The notes: generated from the letters alone by a model not told the origin. Positions 11,567-25,233 are shown, counted from the stretch's first letter. The stretch: DNA of 64,000 nucleotides from Toxoplasma gondii ME49 (GCF_000006565.2 NC_031478.1:4488212-4552211); one strand, 5' to 3'. Program-made: numbers and translations.

Positions 11567-13229
11567 GCGTCTCCGGACAGCCAGTCCAGCAGGTGGCGAG
11601 CTTGTTGTCAGCGAGTGGCGTATGCTTTTGAGGTTGACGTTGCATGCGGCCTGGGCGGTCCAGTCTGTGGTTTTCTGGAAACTACCAAGTTGCAAAGCGT
11701 TGTGTTTTGAAGCGCCAACGCCTTGACACCTTGTGTTGGACCTGTTTCGTTCTGGCTCGCTAGGCCGTCCACCGTGGGAGCGGCGAGGGGCTGTAACTGC
11801 ACTTTTTCCCGCTCACACAGCGTCGTATTTATCTTCGCACTTTAAGCAGTGTGCTCACTGAAGCGCGGGTGCGTGAAATAACTCTCGCGCGCGCAGGCGA
11901 ACGAATGGTCGCGCGAGACATCAAGACACCTTCCACCCACACCACTCCTCTGAGAAATCGGGCAGGGTAGCGTTTAAAAAACCACAGAACAGTTGAGTAC
12001 TGTCCGCACTCACCAGGCCTAAAAAGCGTTCATCCAGTTCCTCAACAGGTGTCAGGCGAACAAGAATCCGACCTGTAGATTCCGGTCAGACCAGCACTGG
12101 AACACAAGGAAAGAGCATGTCGCTGTTCACACGTCAACAGCATTCTGTCTCCCTGTCCACATGCATCGAGAAACTGACTCGTCCACATGCCAGAACCAAA
12201 CAGGCGTCTGATGTACGAAAGTCTGGTTTCTAAGTGGGAACCTCTGGAAGATGCGACCTTCCTTGTGGCGTCTGCTATTCAGGGACACTTGGATGTACAT
12301 CGAGTGTCGTCTCCGCATTCGCCAGTTTTCTTGTTGTAGTTTTTCATCGTTCGGATGAAAGGCTTCTTTTTCCTCATTCGGGGGCCTCAGCATCGCTGAG
12401 GAACACCCCTGGCTGGGTTCGCGTCCAACAGATGGAAGGCACCTGCATCTTGCTGTTCTAAAAGGGTCGCCGAGCCAGACCTCCCCAACTAGAGGGAAAG
12501 ATGAGGTCCTTAGACGGTCAGTTTGTGGTTCGACACATGGTGGAGGGTAACTGGAGATCACTCACTTACTCACCACTCTCGGAACAACAGCTGCGCTTGC
12601 GTTTGAGGAAAATTGCCTAACGTTTGTCGATTTCTCGTAGCAGCAGCCAAGTGGCCAGGGGACCCGTTGCCAGACGGAGGACGGTCGACTACAGAAGTGG
12701 GGGTCACATACCTGTTGCAGAACTCTATATTGATACCGCCTCCGCTTAACTCGTGAAGCAGTAATCGCTTCCGTTTGCACGGAACTCAAGTCCACGTGGC
12801 GTACTACCACCGAAATCGGCATACCACGGGTTGAACGTAAACACACTGCAAGTCCCGCGCACTGCGAGGCGTTACCGTCAAAAGATTCCTTTCCTTTTTC
12901 TGTGATTTGCCGCTGTAGGAGATTGAGCAGTTGGCACTCAGCATTCGTGAGAGTTTACTGACAGAAAGACCCAACCTCTTGATTTGATGAGGCCATAAGA
13001 TCTAACGCGTGTGGCAATTTCGCGTAGCTGATCTCTGGGACTGGACGGCGGCGCCGAGTGGAGTGCCACAAAGTTGTCCATTAACAGAGACAGCCGCGCG
13101 CACTCCAAGCACATTTTCTTGCAGAGAGCGGTTCTGTCGTAATACTGCTCAGCTGCAACGTACCTAACGAGGCGCTATGAACCGGGACTGTCTTCCTGAA
13201 AGAATACGTAATTAAATTAGTTCGCTCTC
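11567..13229. other. Intergenic region, no gene recognised
   Basis: This stretch between the UTP18 stop and tRNA-Gln should begin with the UTP18 3' UTR. Only short, motif-free frames occur on either strand. Composition is less purine/pyrimidine-skewed than in the gene-dense parts of the window. Confidence 0.5.
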
Positions 13230-13301
13230 GGTTCTATGGTGTAGCGGTTAGCACTGCGGACTCTGAATCCGCCGACCTGGGTTCAAATCCCAGTAGGACC
13301 T
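13230..13301 (+). tRNA. tRNA-Gln (anticodon CTG)
   Basis: The 7-bp acceptor stem pairs GGTTCTA with TAGGACC. The D stem is GTGT/GCAC, the anticodon stem GCGGA/TCCGC closes the loop CTCTGAA with anticodon CTG, and the T loop carries GGTTCAAATCC (B box). The discriminator base is T at 13301. There is no intron, and CCA is not encoded, as is normal for eukaryotes. No clear T-run terminator follows directly; TCTCTT is the nearest. Confidence 0.93.
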
Positions 13302-14363
13302 CTCTTGGCGACTGGTTGCATGCAAATCGCGTTACTTCTGCATACGCCGACCGCGGCTGAACACTACAGTTGAAACTCTTGGATGCTACAACTCAGTTGA
13401 TTCTGTGGCTACCGCCAGCTGGTGCACTTATCGTCGTCTTCCGCTACGTTCTTCTACGGTGGCCTTAGCACAGACCACTGGTCCATCTGCAGTCCGTTCT
13501 GTACGTTCTGGAAGGTGCTTTGCGTATACAATCCTCAGAACAGGTCGATATTGAAAATTTTCGATGACACACAGTCGACACCGAGGTAGCGTTGTCACGA
13601 AGAATGAAACATGCTACCACACGGATACATCTCAACGGGAGCGCACAGGGCGTGTGACTCTTGTATTTTCACCGGCGAAAGCGAGACCTCAGAAAGCCAG
13701 AGGCAGCGTGGTCAAGCTAGAGCGAAGGAAAAGTGAGTTTGCATCTGTTTGTCACTAAGAAACATTCGTCAACCGGGGGGCAGACCGAGACCGTGTAACC
13801 ATGGCGCTTATTCGATGTCCCAGGAAAGCGGGGATTACACGCCCGTGGCCTAGACGAATTTATCGCACGCTACGTTGGCCTGAGACTAATCGATGGCAAG
13901 ATAGAAGAACATCGGAAGACTCTTTGCGCTTCAAAGCCGGACGGCGTTGTTGCCTCTCGTGAATCGTAGCGGCGGGCGGTAGAGCCCAAGAAGCCATGGT
14001 GCACATATATATCGATGTGTAGCCAGCACCGCAGTCCCGAGCAGCGATGACTACGTACCCAAGTGAGAAAACGGGCTATTGACACTCCCTGGTAGTCGAG
14101 CAGGTGAAAAGGAACCGATTTTGTGTTTCTTTCGGGAGCTTGCTGAAGCTGGAAGCGATATGTGTGACTATGATGCGCGGAGCCATCTGACACCAGTAGG
14201 GGCAGTAGAGAGACGCCATCTGCCTGAGACAATCAATCAGGGAGAAAGAGAATAGTGAGACGCAACCCTGGCCCCCAAAATCAGTTTTCGCTAGGGACTG
14301 AGCGAACAGAAAAGGACATTCCCCCTCTGAGACGCAAAGCTCGATGTCTGCTAAAGGCTGTCA
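13302..14363. other. Spacer between tRNA-Gln and tRNA-Glu, no gene recognised
   Basis: About 1 kb with short frames only; none has recognisable domains, and no tandem repeat was seen. Confidence 0.5.
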
Positions 14364-14436
14364 TCCCATGTAGTCTAGGTGGTTAGGATACCCGGCTTTC
14401 ACCCGGGCGACCCGGGTTCGAGTCCCGGCGTGGGAA
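14364..14436 (+). tRNA. tRNA-Glu (anticodon TTC)
   Basis: Acceptor TCCCATG pairs with CGTGGGA (one T-G pair). The anticodon stem CCCGG/CCGGG closes the loop CTTTCAC with anticodon TTC, and the T arm contains GGGTTCGAGTCCC. The discriminator is A at 14436, and a pol III-type TCTTTT terminator follows at once. There is no intron. Confidence 0.95.
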
Positions 14437-17403
14437 TCTTTTCGCAGGCGATACATTTGCGTTCCCTTTGCTTAATTTGCTGTTTTGCAGCATTGCTTTT
14501 TTCATTTGTGGAGTCAGCTCCGATTCACGGAGGTTCGAGGCTGCAATAGAGACCCGTTTTCAGGCGGTGCACACGAGTCAGATCGATGATCAGCCTGTGC
14601 CGCAATGACATTCGTCTGGCATGCTAGTGTGATACGCCCAAATTTCTCATGCACTCCGCTTGACATTCAGGGTCTTTTCTTCGAACGTCGTGTTTACCAG
14701 TTTGGGTTTCTTGAAAACGTCAGACTTTCACAACACTCAGTTGATGCCGGTGGGCTTCTCCGTCTTTGGCGAGCTCCATCCGGAAGGGCCGCTACGGTGC
14801 TCAGATTACGAAGAACAAGCACTACAGCGATCAAACTGTTTGTCAGACGTCTCAGACGTTGTTGACCTGCCCCTTTTCGCTTAAGTGGAACGATGTCAGG
14901 TCTTTCGACAAAGAGGTACTAACCGCCTCCGAGTGTGCGTCAAGGAAAGCGTACTTAGAGCAGGCTTGAGCCGCGTTGTCAACCGTGGAAAGCCACGGTG
15001 TCCCGTGTCTCGAGAATTGCGATTTTTCTGAAAAGGAAGTGAGGCTCTCGAGTTCGCGGTGCAGCTCCTCCGCGGAATGCGATTGTCAATCCCCTGAGGA
15101 AAGACGCGTTCCGCAAGGGATTTCCGCGTCGCGGACGACCGACGACGCATGCTCGCGACCTTGTCTTGTTTCTCCGAGAGCGGAAGCAAGTTCGAAGTGC
15201 GGCCGCCGTGCGTGTTTTTGAACTTGGAAGAAGTTCGAGCTTTCCTTGACGGTGTGTGCTGAAACTTCTGCGTTTTTGTTTTGCACAAGGCGCAAACAGG
15301 GGCTAGACACGAACGTGTTCCGTCCGCGCGTTTCTCTAAAACGAAGAATCCGTTTTGAGAAAGACTCCTCCCATTTTTCCGCGGCGCTGACTCAAGCTCC
15401 CGCGCTCGCTTTGCGGACCTTTTTCGCAGTCCAGCGCACAGCTGAGAGGGGTGGTGTTTCCCGGCAGTGCGCAGTCGTTTTCCCCCCTTTTTTTCGCGAA
15501 AAAAGCAGGCGCGGGGCCGGTCGAAATCTCGCGGGGAATTTCTTCTTTCCGAACTTTCCACTTTTCCCGCGAGAAACCCGATTCCCAGTTGCGAAAACGG
15601 GCAAATCGGGGGCTCCGTCCAGAGCGTCGTCTGGGCGTTCCACCCGCCTGTGGCAGAACTTCGCGGAACGGGCGTGTGTGTGTTGCGAGTAATTTTTTTG
15701 CTGCCTGCATATACTCTCCTTGCTGTCTCTTTGCTTTCCTAGAATTGCGCCAGCCGCCGACCCAGCCGCTGACCCAGCTGCCGACGGTTTCTTCCGCGGA
15801 CTCCTTGCTGGACGGCGTCCCTTTCTGGGTTGTGTGCCCTCGTCGAGCGTATCTCTCTCCGCGTGTCTCTCTTCAGGATCTTTCCGCGAACTCACCTCGG
15901 AATCTCGCGTTCAGGAAAGATTTCGAATCTCTTCGTCAGTCTCGCGACAGCGAGTCAACTCCCAGGGACCGTCCATTCCGGAGCGTCTCGATTTCGCTCA
16001 GGGTCGCTCCCGCGTCCGTTCGAGCGGCGGCGACGCCCGTCGTCTGCGTTGCTTCTCAGCGTTCTCGGTCAGAAGAAGACGGCTCTTTTTTCCGGCAGAA
16101 CAGTGCCTTCCGTGTAGCCTTGTGGACCTCTTTGAGATCCTCTCTTGAGGGTCGATTCCGCACTGCGTGAGCTAGGGTGCGAGGCCCAGACAGGCTTTTT
16201 CTCGTTCCGCCTTTTTATGCGCGGCTTTCTGCGGCCGCCAGGGGCACAGAAACGCAGTGCACAGCTCCTCCTCACGCGGACACTGACGGCAGAAAAGGGT
16301 GGAGAAGACCTTCTCGATCTAAGCCAGGGGCAGACGCCGCAGTCTCTGCAAGTCCGCGCGAAAAAAGCGTCCGTTCCTGCTTTTCTCTCCGGAGACGAGA
16401 CAGAACCGAGCTCTTTTGGAGGCGTTCGAAGACAGCAGCGAAACCGGGAAGAGTACGGAGGCTTCTGGGCGGGGACGCCCATGCACAGCAGTCACAAGTT
16501 GCGGTGCTTCGTTCGCAGAAGGTAAGAAGCCGGATCGAGAAGAGTGTCTCGGGAGAGCCGTTTTTTCCCGGTGTCATTGGAGATCGGAATCAGTTCTCTG
16601 CGCGACAGGTTCTGTCGGCGACGCCAACGGCAGGCTTGTTGCGAAGCATCCGAATTTGCAGTCTTTCTTCCCGACGGTTCGCTTCTTTCTGTTCTCTTAT
16701 GCTGCCTTCTGCCTTCACTCAACTCTTTTCTGGGCTTCCTTCCCCTGACGTCAGTTCACCTCGCTTTTTTATGGTTGTGGCTCCACGCTCCTCGCGCGCT
16801 TGTCGGCGACGCTGTCGTCGTTCGCCTTCGTCTCTGCACGGTTCCCTCGCCTCTCGTTTTCTCCTCCCCGAGAGGCCTGGAGAAGTCCTTTTCGCGTGCA
16901 GCGCCGCTCGCGCCAGTTCCGAGCACTTGCGCTGCGAGTCGACGGCCCAACGGACGCTCTTCGCCGTCAAAGACTACATCTCCAACTGTCGCGGTGCTGC
17001 ATGTCGAATGGCTGTCCAAACAATGGTCGTGACCGTCCGGGTGCCGCTTCACTGGCCGGGTGTCTGGCGCGATTGCCTTTTTGCATGTTCATTTTCTTTC
17101 GGCGTTCCGCGCGTCTGGCACCTCTTCGGTCTCTCGCTTCTCTCTGTGGTGACGCGTTTGTCGACGCATTTGCCTCCTTCTCTTGACAGCTGTCGCCGCT
17201 CTCTTCGACAGTTGTCTTGCTCGTTTCCTGCTCCCGATCTCTGCTTCCCACTCTCTTTTCGATGCTTGTCTTCTTCGAAAAAATGACATCTTGTCTGGAG
17301 GCTCTGTCGTCCGTCGTGCGTCCCCGTTCCTTTTTTTCTTGAGACCCTGCTGAGCGCTCCGGCACCTGTCTTCACTGCGACTTTTGTTTTCTCTTCTCAA
17401 GAC
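14437..17403. other. Long upstream region of the NOT3-like gene, no separate gene recognised
   Basis: Nearly 3 kb precede the ATG at 17404. The second half (about 15440-17400) is rich in C/T, TTTTC and CGC motifs and open in several overlapping frames on both strands. Those frames give Arg/Ser/Phe-rich peptides without domains, typical of translated leader DNA. A long 5' UTR or a 5' UTR intron is plausible but not provable here. Confidence 0.45.
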
Positions 17404-19961
17404 ATGGCACTGAAGAAACTCCACACAGAGGTGGAGAAGGCGCTCCGCGAGGTTCGCGCTTGCATCGACGCCTACGACGAGCGGTGGCAGGAGCTCCTGG
17501 AGTTCAACCGGCAATTTTTGGAGAGACCGGACCATCTGGACGAGGCGAAAAAAGACGTCCTCAGAGGTCAGGCCCTCTCCCTGCTGTCGCGTCTTGTCCG
17601 TGATGTTGCGCGTTTTCAACGCGCACAGCAGGTCGTTGTCGAGCCAGAGACTCTTGGCGCGCCCCTCTCCGTGGCTCGCTCTTTTCCTTCTCTCTTCTCG
17701 CCTAACTGTCCTCTCCGTGGAAACACAAACGCGTTCCCTGCCTCCACCAGCACCTGTAAACATTGTGCGAGGAGCTCAGAGGCCTCCACCTACAATTCTC
17801 TATATCCGAATCTCCCCCTAGATCCATGTCATCTCTGTCTCTGTCTCAAGCGCGCAGTCTCTCTACATATACCCGCAGTAGATTTACAAATACATACATA
17901 TATACATATATACATACATATATATATACATATATATATACATATATATATATATATGCATACATCTACGTGCATAGCCATATACGCACATATATACATG
18001 CGCGTCTCTTTATATATTCTTCGGCTCTGTGAGCCTGGCGTCTAAAGCGCGCCGACGCATCCCCATTGTCTTTTGCGGAGGTCCTCCGCTTTTTGGCGGG
18101 GCTGATTCGTCTTCGTTTCCTTTCGTCTGCACGCCTTTTTCCAGGAAAAAAGCACAGCGTCAAAACGGCGACGCTCGAATTGGTGGACATCAAACATGCG
18201 AACGATACGAAGGCGCGAATCGAAGCGGACCTGGAAGGGTGTCTCCGCAAGCTCCATCGCCTCAAGCAGCAGCTTTCTGGTACGAGGTTTTTCGGTTTCG
18301 GTACTCTTCTTCATAAGGAAGAAGACGTTGTCATCGGTGTTTCTCGCAGGCTGTGCCTCTGCCTCGTCGCGTCTTCCGGACTTTCTCAGTGTAGCTTTTC
18401 TCTTTCCTGCACTCGATCATTTTTTTTCGTTTTCCTCGTGCATGGCGGACCCGTTTTCAGATTTGTGCCGCTGTCTCGCGGTGTTTCTTTCTCGTTCTGT
18501 CTCAAAGGTTCTTCGCATGCACAGTCTCCGCCTGTTTCCTCGCTTTCTTTTGCTCTGCCTCTCCCTTCTCTCTGTCTCTGGAGTTCTTCGCCATCCCCCG
18601 ATTCGTGTGTGCAGACTGGCTCCACAACTACAGCGACAAAGATATTCGAAATAAAGCCGCTCTGGTCGAGCTACGGAAGAGCATTGAGGTACGACTCGAC
18701 GCTGCTTTCTGCTGCGTCTCCTCCGGCTTCCGCCAATCCGGATTGAGTCCGTCTGTCGATTTCGACATGCTAGCTTCTCACTCCTTCTGTGTAGATCCAT
18801 CACAGCCAGTTCTCTTTCAGTCCCCCAAAATGTATAAATATCCATATGTACCTGTGTATTCATATATACATATACACATATATACATACATATATATATA
18901 TGTATATATATATATATGTATATATATGTATATGTATATATATGTATATATTTATATATGTGTGTGTATGTACGTCTGCACATGGACGCGCGCCGGTGTC
19001 CATTGGGACATTGACGCACATGGCTCGAATGAGGACGGAGGTCTCTCGCTGCGTTTTCTGCATGCGTCTGTCTGGTTCTCTGTGTCTCTGGGCTTCCACG
19101 GTTTCTGAAGCCGGTCGACACACGCAACAGACGCGTTCGCGTTTCCTGGTCTGCTCTGTCCTCCTTGCTTTTTCCTCTCAGCTCCGGTACAAGCGCGGGA
19201 GAGTTTTTTACTCGCAGGGCCAGAGTTCGCAGCCTGGCGACAGTGCGGCGCTCCTCGCTGCGGGGCCTCGGGGCGCCGGCTGTCGGCTCGCCACCTTGTG
19301 CGAAGCAGCTCGGTGGATGACGGACTTCATCGAAACGCTCCATGCGCAGATCGAGGGATGGGAGAACGAGCTGGCGAGTTTGTCCGGCCGCGGCAGCGAA
19401 GATGCGCAGCCGAAGAAGAGTCGCAGACGCAGCGGCCGCGAGGAGGTCGACGCAGTCAAGGGCGCGCCTCTCAGACAGGAGCGAATCGACCAACTCGCCG
19501 CGATGCTGGATCTCCACAGACTCCATGTGGACTGCCTCGAGGGACTCTTGGACGCTGTGTACGCGCAAGAACTGGACGGCGACGACGAACGCCTGGAGGA
19601 ACTCAGAGAAATTCTCGAGCCGTACGTCCACGACAACGCCGACTTGGTCGTCATTGTCGCAGACGACGTCTACCAAGAGCTGGGTCTCACATGCAGGGCA
19701 GGCGGCGCCGACGCGCTGAGGCGCGAAGCAGGCTCGTCGCAAGGTCCGCCTACGCCAGACGCGCAGAGAACAGAAGCGACAACCTCTCGAGCTGCGGCGC
19801 TGACCGAGGCCGAGGCACAGAGAGACAAGAGAAGCGCCAGTTCCTCGCGGAGGTCGGCGGCTGCTCTGGCGTCTCTAGACGCGGCCGAGGCGCCTACAGA
19901 GGCCGGAAAGCGAGAAGAGGCGGACGGAGACTCTTCCGCGCAACCAACGACACAGCGCGCG
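17404..19961 (+). CDS. NOT3: CCR4-NOT subunit 3 (NOT3/NOT5)-type N-terminal domain, exons 1-4
   Basis: Four exons keep phase: 17404-17566, 18145-18279, 18615-18688 and 19182-19961. Residues 1-124 are helical and follow the Not3 family order: a start with LHTEVEKALREVRACID and YDERWQELLEF, then ELVDIKHANDTKARIEADL with a LHRLKQQL segment, then a DWLHNYSDKDIRNKAALVEL segment matching the family's WVAS...IKDK...L region. Exon 4 adds WMTDFIETLHAQIEGWENEL and LDLHRLHVDCLEGLLDAV helices, then an Ala/Glu/Arg-rich tail. NOT3 proteins scaffold the CCR4-NOT deadenylase complex in mRNA decay and translation control (family knowledge). If the frame is not spliced after 19961 it stops at 20027. A gtacgg donor at 19962, the T/C-rich acceptor at 20491-20493 and matching phase suggest it continues into the next block. 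The usual C-terminal NOT-box was not found. Confidence 0.78.
17890..17957. repeat. AT microsatellite in NOT3-like intron 1
   Basis: Alternating TATACATA and (TA)n units between the donor at 17567 and the acceptor at 18144. Confidence 0.85.
18860..18970. repeat. AT microsatellite in NOT3-like intron 3
   Basis: About 110 nt of TATA, TGTATATA and ACATATATA units ending in a short TG run, between the exons ending at 18688 and starting at 19182. Confidence 0.85.
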
Positions 19962-20493
19962 GTACGGCTGTGGGGACGCGGCACACAAGCGGGGAAGGAG
20001 ACTTGTTTGCATGCACTCGAACGCTGACGCTCTTCTTTTAAAACTTCAGTGACAGATAGCTGCTCGCTTTTCTAAAAAACGAATCGACATACAGATATAT
20101 GCGTACAGTTGTGTAAATTTCTGTGATACATATGCAGAGTGGGAGTGAAGACTCGCAACGCGTGCGGTAGAGAATCGAGATCAAAAAAGGACTTTTAAAA
20201 AAGTGACCTGTACATTCACTGTCGTCTTGTTTACATCTCGGGAGAAACAAGCCGTCCTCTGTGCATATCCATGCATATTTTACATGTGGATGTGAAGTCA
20301 AACACAAACGGTTCTTCCGCGTATGCTATAGAAAGAAGATCTGGGCGCATTCGTGTGCTTTTCGGTTTCTTTGGAAAGGTTTTCTTTTCCTTTTTTCCCC
20401 CTGTCCCCTTTCGGCATTCACCGCCCGTTCCGCTGCCGAGAGGCCTCACTTCCGCACCGCATGCATCTGCGTTTCTTCACTTTGTTTTGCCAG

Positions 20494-23400
20494 ACGCCTG
20501 CGGGAGCGACTCCGACAGGACCTCCCAGGGCTTCGTTCGCTGCTGCTGCGGCGGCGGCTCTGAAACTCTCGGCTTCTTCTTGTTCTTCTTCTCCTGCCGG
20601 AGGCAGAGAGCGTCTGCCTTCGTCTCGAGTTGCGCCAGGCGCCTCCTGTGTCTCTGCGCCTGCTTCCTCGGCGCCTCTCAGAGAAGACGAAAGTCGGATC
20701 TCGTCTGGGCTCCGCAGCTCTGTCGGAGCCTCGTCTTCCCCAGACGGGTGTGAGAAGGCAAGTCAGCGACCGGTCCAGCGAAACGCTTCTATTTCTTCGT
20801 CTTCGTTCTCGTTCTCTTCCTCCTCTTCCTCTTCTTCTTCCTCTTCTTCCTCTTCTTCCTCGTCTTCTTCGTCTTCTTCTCCGTCTGCTTCGTCATCTCC
20901 TTCCTCTGCTTCCTCTGCTTCCTCTTCTTCTGGGTGTGTGCGTGGATCAGGGGAGGCGGACGTCTCTTCCTCGTCGAAGTCCTTTGCCAGTGGTGTGGGG
21001 GGCGAGGCGAAGTCTGCGCCGAGACCGGCGTCAGGCCGAGGCTCGACAGGCGCGTCGTCTGAGGGGGATCTCCCCGCGGAGTCCTTGCGGCGTCGCGAGG
21101 CGCCTTCGGAGGAAGAGAACGAGGAAAGGCGTTTGCTGAGAAACGGAGTCCCCGCGAAGCCCAGGCCGAGAGGGTACGCGGAGGCTGTCGCTTCCTCCTT
21201 GCGTTCGGCTCTCCACGCGCCGACGCGCTTCCCTGCTCCGGCGCAGTCGGCCTCTGAACTGCAGGACGCGTGTGATAGCGGAGGAGAAGCTCCCCCTCGC
21301 GAAAACCAAACTCGCGCGGGGAACAGAGAAACCTCACGAGGAACTGACTGCAGGCCGGCTGCGTGGGGACCTCCGCCTGCAGGTGTGTGGGCAGTCGGCG
21401 AGCCTGGAGAGAAGGAAGAACTCAGAGACAACAGAGCGTCTGCCGATCTGGACTGCGAGAGACGAAAGACGCAGAGAGAGGAGACGCAGGTGGCGGGCGC
21501 CTACAGAGGTCCAGCGACTCGCGGAGACATCCGAGAGTCGCGGGAGGCGGAGAGAAGAGGGAGGCCGGACGATAGCGAGAATGGAGCAGCCGAGTGTGCT
21601 GGAGCTGGCGAGGCGAGAGTTGGCGAGGGAGCTCGAAGTCCAAGTGGCGGAAGAGAGACAACTCGTGATGGATCGTCCTCAGGACACCGAGGGAAAGGCG
21701 ACTGGGAAGCGAGAGAAGGACCAACACCGGCGGACGACGGGGGCGTCGTTGTCGCTCTCACGACGGAAGCAGCGTCGGGTACGGCACAGGAGGATCGGCT
21801 TTCTTGCTTGCTGTTTTCGAGCTGTGCCTTTTCGCCCTCTCTGTGGAAAAAACGCATCTTCCATCTCGTCCTCGATCCTTGGTGTGTGTGCGTCTTCCTT
21901 GCGTCGTTCCAGTTCAGTAGTGTCCCTACGGACTAGACAAGTCGGGGAATCGTAGACCCTGCAGGCCTTAGGTTTCATGCTGTTATGATTCGTGGGCGGT
22001 TGTGAGGCGGTGGTGCGACATGAACGTTAAAACTCAAGGAAGACGAGTTGCACTGAATACATGTAGACCTGAATTCCGAACGTCGGACCCTCACTCCGAC
22101 TTCGTTTTCAGCTTTCTCCGTCGAGCTCAGAGGTCTCTTGGACAGACGGCGAGGTCCCTCGGCCCCTCGCGGCGGTTCTTTGTTCCCGGTGATCTTGTTT
22201 TAGTCTCTCTCCTGGTCACTGCAAATTTCCTCTCTGCTCGCTGTCGCTGCTCCTCAGGTTGGGTGTACGGCTACCGAGTGCATGCGCTCCAAACTGCCGA
22301 GGCTCTGCAGGGCTGTTGGTACCCTCCAGAGACCCCTCACGTCTTCCTGCCTTCCTACGGTGAGTCCGTCGATCCCGCGGCGCTGACGTTCTCGTCTGGC
22401 GACCGGCTGGCTCTCGCGCGGTCCGCCTTTGCGACGGCTCCGCATGCAGTGGACGCGAAGCTGGGCGACCAAGACAGGACGTCTCCCTCGTTTCCCTGCG
22501 CAGCAGCTTTGCGAGCAGCGACAGCCGGGGAGGCCTTTGTTCGTCCTCAGGCTTCGGTGCCGCAGGCGGTCGCGGTCTCTCCGCGCTCGCGCGTTGCGTT
22601 GCTTCGAGGCCCAGGCGGAGGCGACAGAGACTCAGACCAGAGATCAGAGGCCATCGAGAGCAAGCGACCACTCGGACAAGGTAAGCGGTTGAGGCAGAGA
22701 CGAGCAACGGTCCGTCGAGTTCTTTGCAACTTGAGAGAATGGCCGGGGGACATGTCAAGCTGAGATGGTCGTGTGTAGAGTGGGGTTTGGTGAAGGCCAT
22801 TTTTGCAGGCGGCGTCTGCGAGTTTCCCATTCCTTTCCCTAGACTTCGTCGTTGCTTGCGTTTCTCCTTCAACGAGAAAAGGCGACGGAGGCGTGAGGGG
22901 ATGTTGACTGTTTCTGGAGTCGATCCGAGATTTGCGTTCGGGCCAGGTGCGCCACTCGAGGCCCCGGCGCCTGCTCGTTGCTCGATGAACTCGTCTCTCG
23001 CCTGCGGCATCCCTCGGCGCGACTCACCTTCTTCGTCGGTCCTCGCTTCTGTCCCCCGCTTGCATCGCGCCTCCGAGTCTACGGGTGTAGGCTTCGCCTT
23101 TGTCGTTTCTTTCGTCTCTCTCGGTGCCGTCACGTCCTCCCCCCACATCTCTTTTCGTCTCTCTCTGTCCACGTTTGCAGACTCGCCGCATGCAGCTGCA
23201 GAGTCTCCTTTCCTGGGATGCACGGGCAAGAGTCCGAACTCCGGCGGTTCGTCGTCGCTGCTCGCGGCGCCTCTGCCTGGCTTCTCGCCTGCAGCGGGGG
23301 GAAGCTCGCAGGACTCTGTGCAACTCCTGTGGAGCTCGTGTGACGGTTCTCCTGCGCCTGCTGCGCCTGCTGCGTTGCCGCGAGTGTCGGGCGCCGCGAA

Positions 23401-25181
23401 AGCCGCGCCGCTCCGCGGATGGAGCCCAGACGCGCCGCCTGCCGGCCTCCCGACCGCGGTCGATGGACGGAGCGCAGGCTGCACCTCCGGCGACGTCTGT
23501 TCGCTCGAGTCGTTTTTTGCGAACTCGGCGGACGCCGTGGCTTCTGGAGACGCGACGTTCGCGGCCTCTCCCTCGCTCGCGACTCTCTCGCCTTCTTCGC
23601 CTGTCGCCTCCTCTTCCACGCACAGTGGAGGCGCAGGCAGTGGTGCCTGCTGTGTGGGCTCGCCGGCTTCGTCGAAGTCTTCTCCGTGTGGTGTCGTGAC
23701 GCCCCAGAGTCGCGGCGGAGAGCCTGGGAGCAGCGGCCTCCCCGCGCGGCCCGGGAGTCTCTCGCAGGTCTCCGACAGTTCGCATCAGCCTTCAAGGAGA
23801 GGCACCAAGAGTGCGAGTGGCCAGCGCCTCTTTGGAGATGCGGACATCTGGGCTGGACTCGCGTCGCTTCTGCCTCCAGGAGTCGGGGAAGACGAAGGGG
23901 GAATCGCGCCGCTCGAGGCTGCGTCGAGTCTCCCGTCGCTGCCGACTGACGCCGACGGTGCCGCCCGCGCTGTCTGCTGTGGAGACCGCCGCGCCGCAGG
24001 CCCCCAGGCCGCGGGAGGGACTCCAGGCTTCGCCTCGGCCGGAGTCTCGGATGGCCAGCCTGGGTCTGCGGGGGCGTCGACGACTTTCTCCGACTCTGCG
24101 AGGTCTTCCTGCGTCCAGAGTTCTCAGCCTTCCCGCGATGGGGAAAAACTCACCAGGCGCGTCGCCCTTGGCGCGGCGACCGAGAGGGCGGAGGAGGCGA
24201 CAGGCGCCAGGGCGCCGGTCCCGGAGTTCTGCCCGACTCTCTTGACGCCTCACGCTCTCCACGCGAACGCCGAGGAGAAACGAAGAAGCGACAGAGGCGG
24301 AGACTGCGAGAGGGGAGAGCAGACGGACGAGGGCCGCGCGAGCCTGTCGCCGGGGAGCTGCGAACGCGACGCAGCTGCCGTAAGTGCGAGCGCCCTCCAG
24401 AGGCTCTGCCACAAGTGTCTCTGCAGTGTATGTACAGTCGTCCACATTCTCCCCGACGAGGTTGAAGTTCGCGAACTCCACTGGTCGTGGCAGGGCGAAC
24501 TCGTCGAGGGGGAACGCGGAGACTTGTCTCCAGAGCGAGAGAGAGAACGAGAGGGAGGTAGCGATGAAGAGGGAGCGGCGAAACGGACGCGGGGGGACGC
24601 GAGGCACTGCGAAAGTGAACTCGCGGGAAGGAGCGAACCTGAGGACGAGGAAGAGAGTCAAGAGCGACGACGGCGATCCGTCGACTGTGGTCGGCGCCAA
24701 AGAGCGCAGGGGAAGGCCGGCGAAGAAGGGCATGGCGAGGCGGCCTCTGGGGATGTGAAGCGAGGCCGCAGGTGCAGTGTGGAGAGCCGGAAGGGAGGCG
24801 AGCGGTCCGGCAACTCTCGTGTGTCTTCGGGGGACGGTGGCGACACTGCGAGAAGCTCGTCCGCCTCCCGACTCTCGTCTGCCGAGCCGCCAGAGTCTGG
24901 CGCCTCCGTTGTCTCACCTCGGGTGCCCAGGCACATTCGCAGAGTGGGACAGAGCCCCCGGACCTGTCATGGCTGCGTGGCGAGACTGGCGCATTCCCTC
25001 TTGCGCTTCGAGAAAGGCGAGTTCGTCGAGGTCCTTATCCACCACCGCCAGGGATGGATCTTCGGCCGCATTCGAGGACAGCCTCACAGGTGCGAACTGA
25101 AAGTCCACATCCCCTTTTTCACGAGGCAGTCCTCATACTCTTTATATATAAATATATATATATATAAGTATATATATATAT

Positions 25182-25233
<52 letters not shown>

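Noticed and set aside
18417..19742. 441-codon minus-strand frame
   Set aside because: It runs through the NOT3-like exons 3 and 4 and an AT microsatellite (giving a Tyr/Ile run), so it is antisense noise.
20461..20493. ATG at 20461 as an independent start of the SH3-like protein
   Set aside because: The codons after it are the pyrimidine tract of the splice acceptor at 20491-20493, and phase fits a join to the NOT3-like exon.
22216..23619. 467-codon minus-strand Arg/Glu-rich frame
   Set aside because: It crosses two exons and an intron of the plus-strand SH3-like block and shows no domain.
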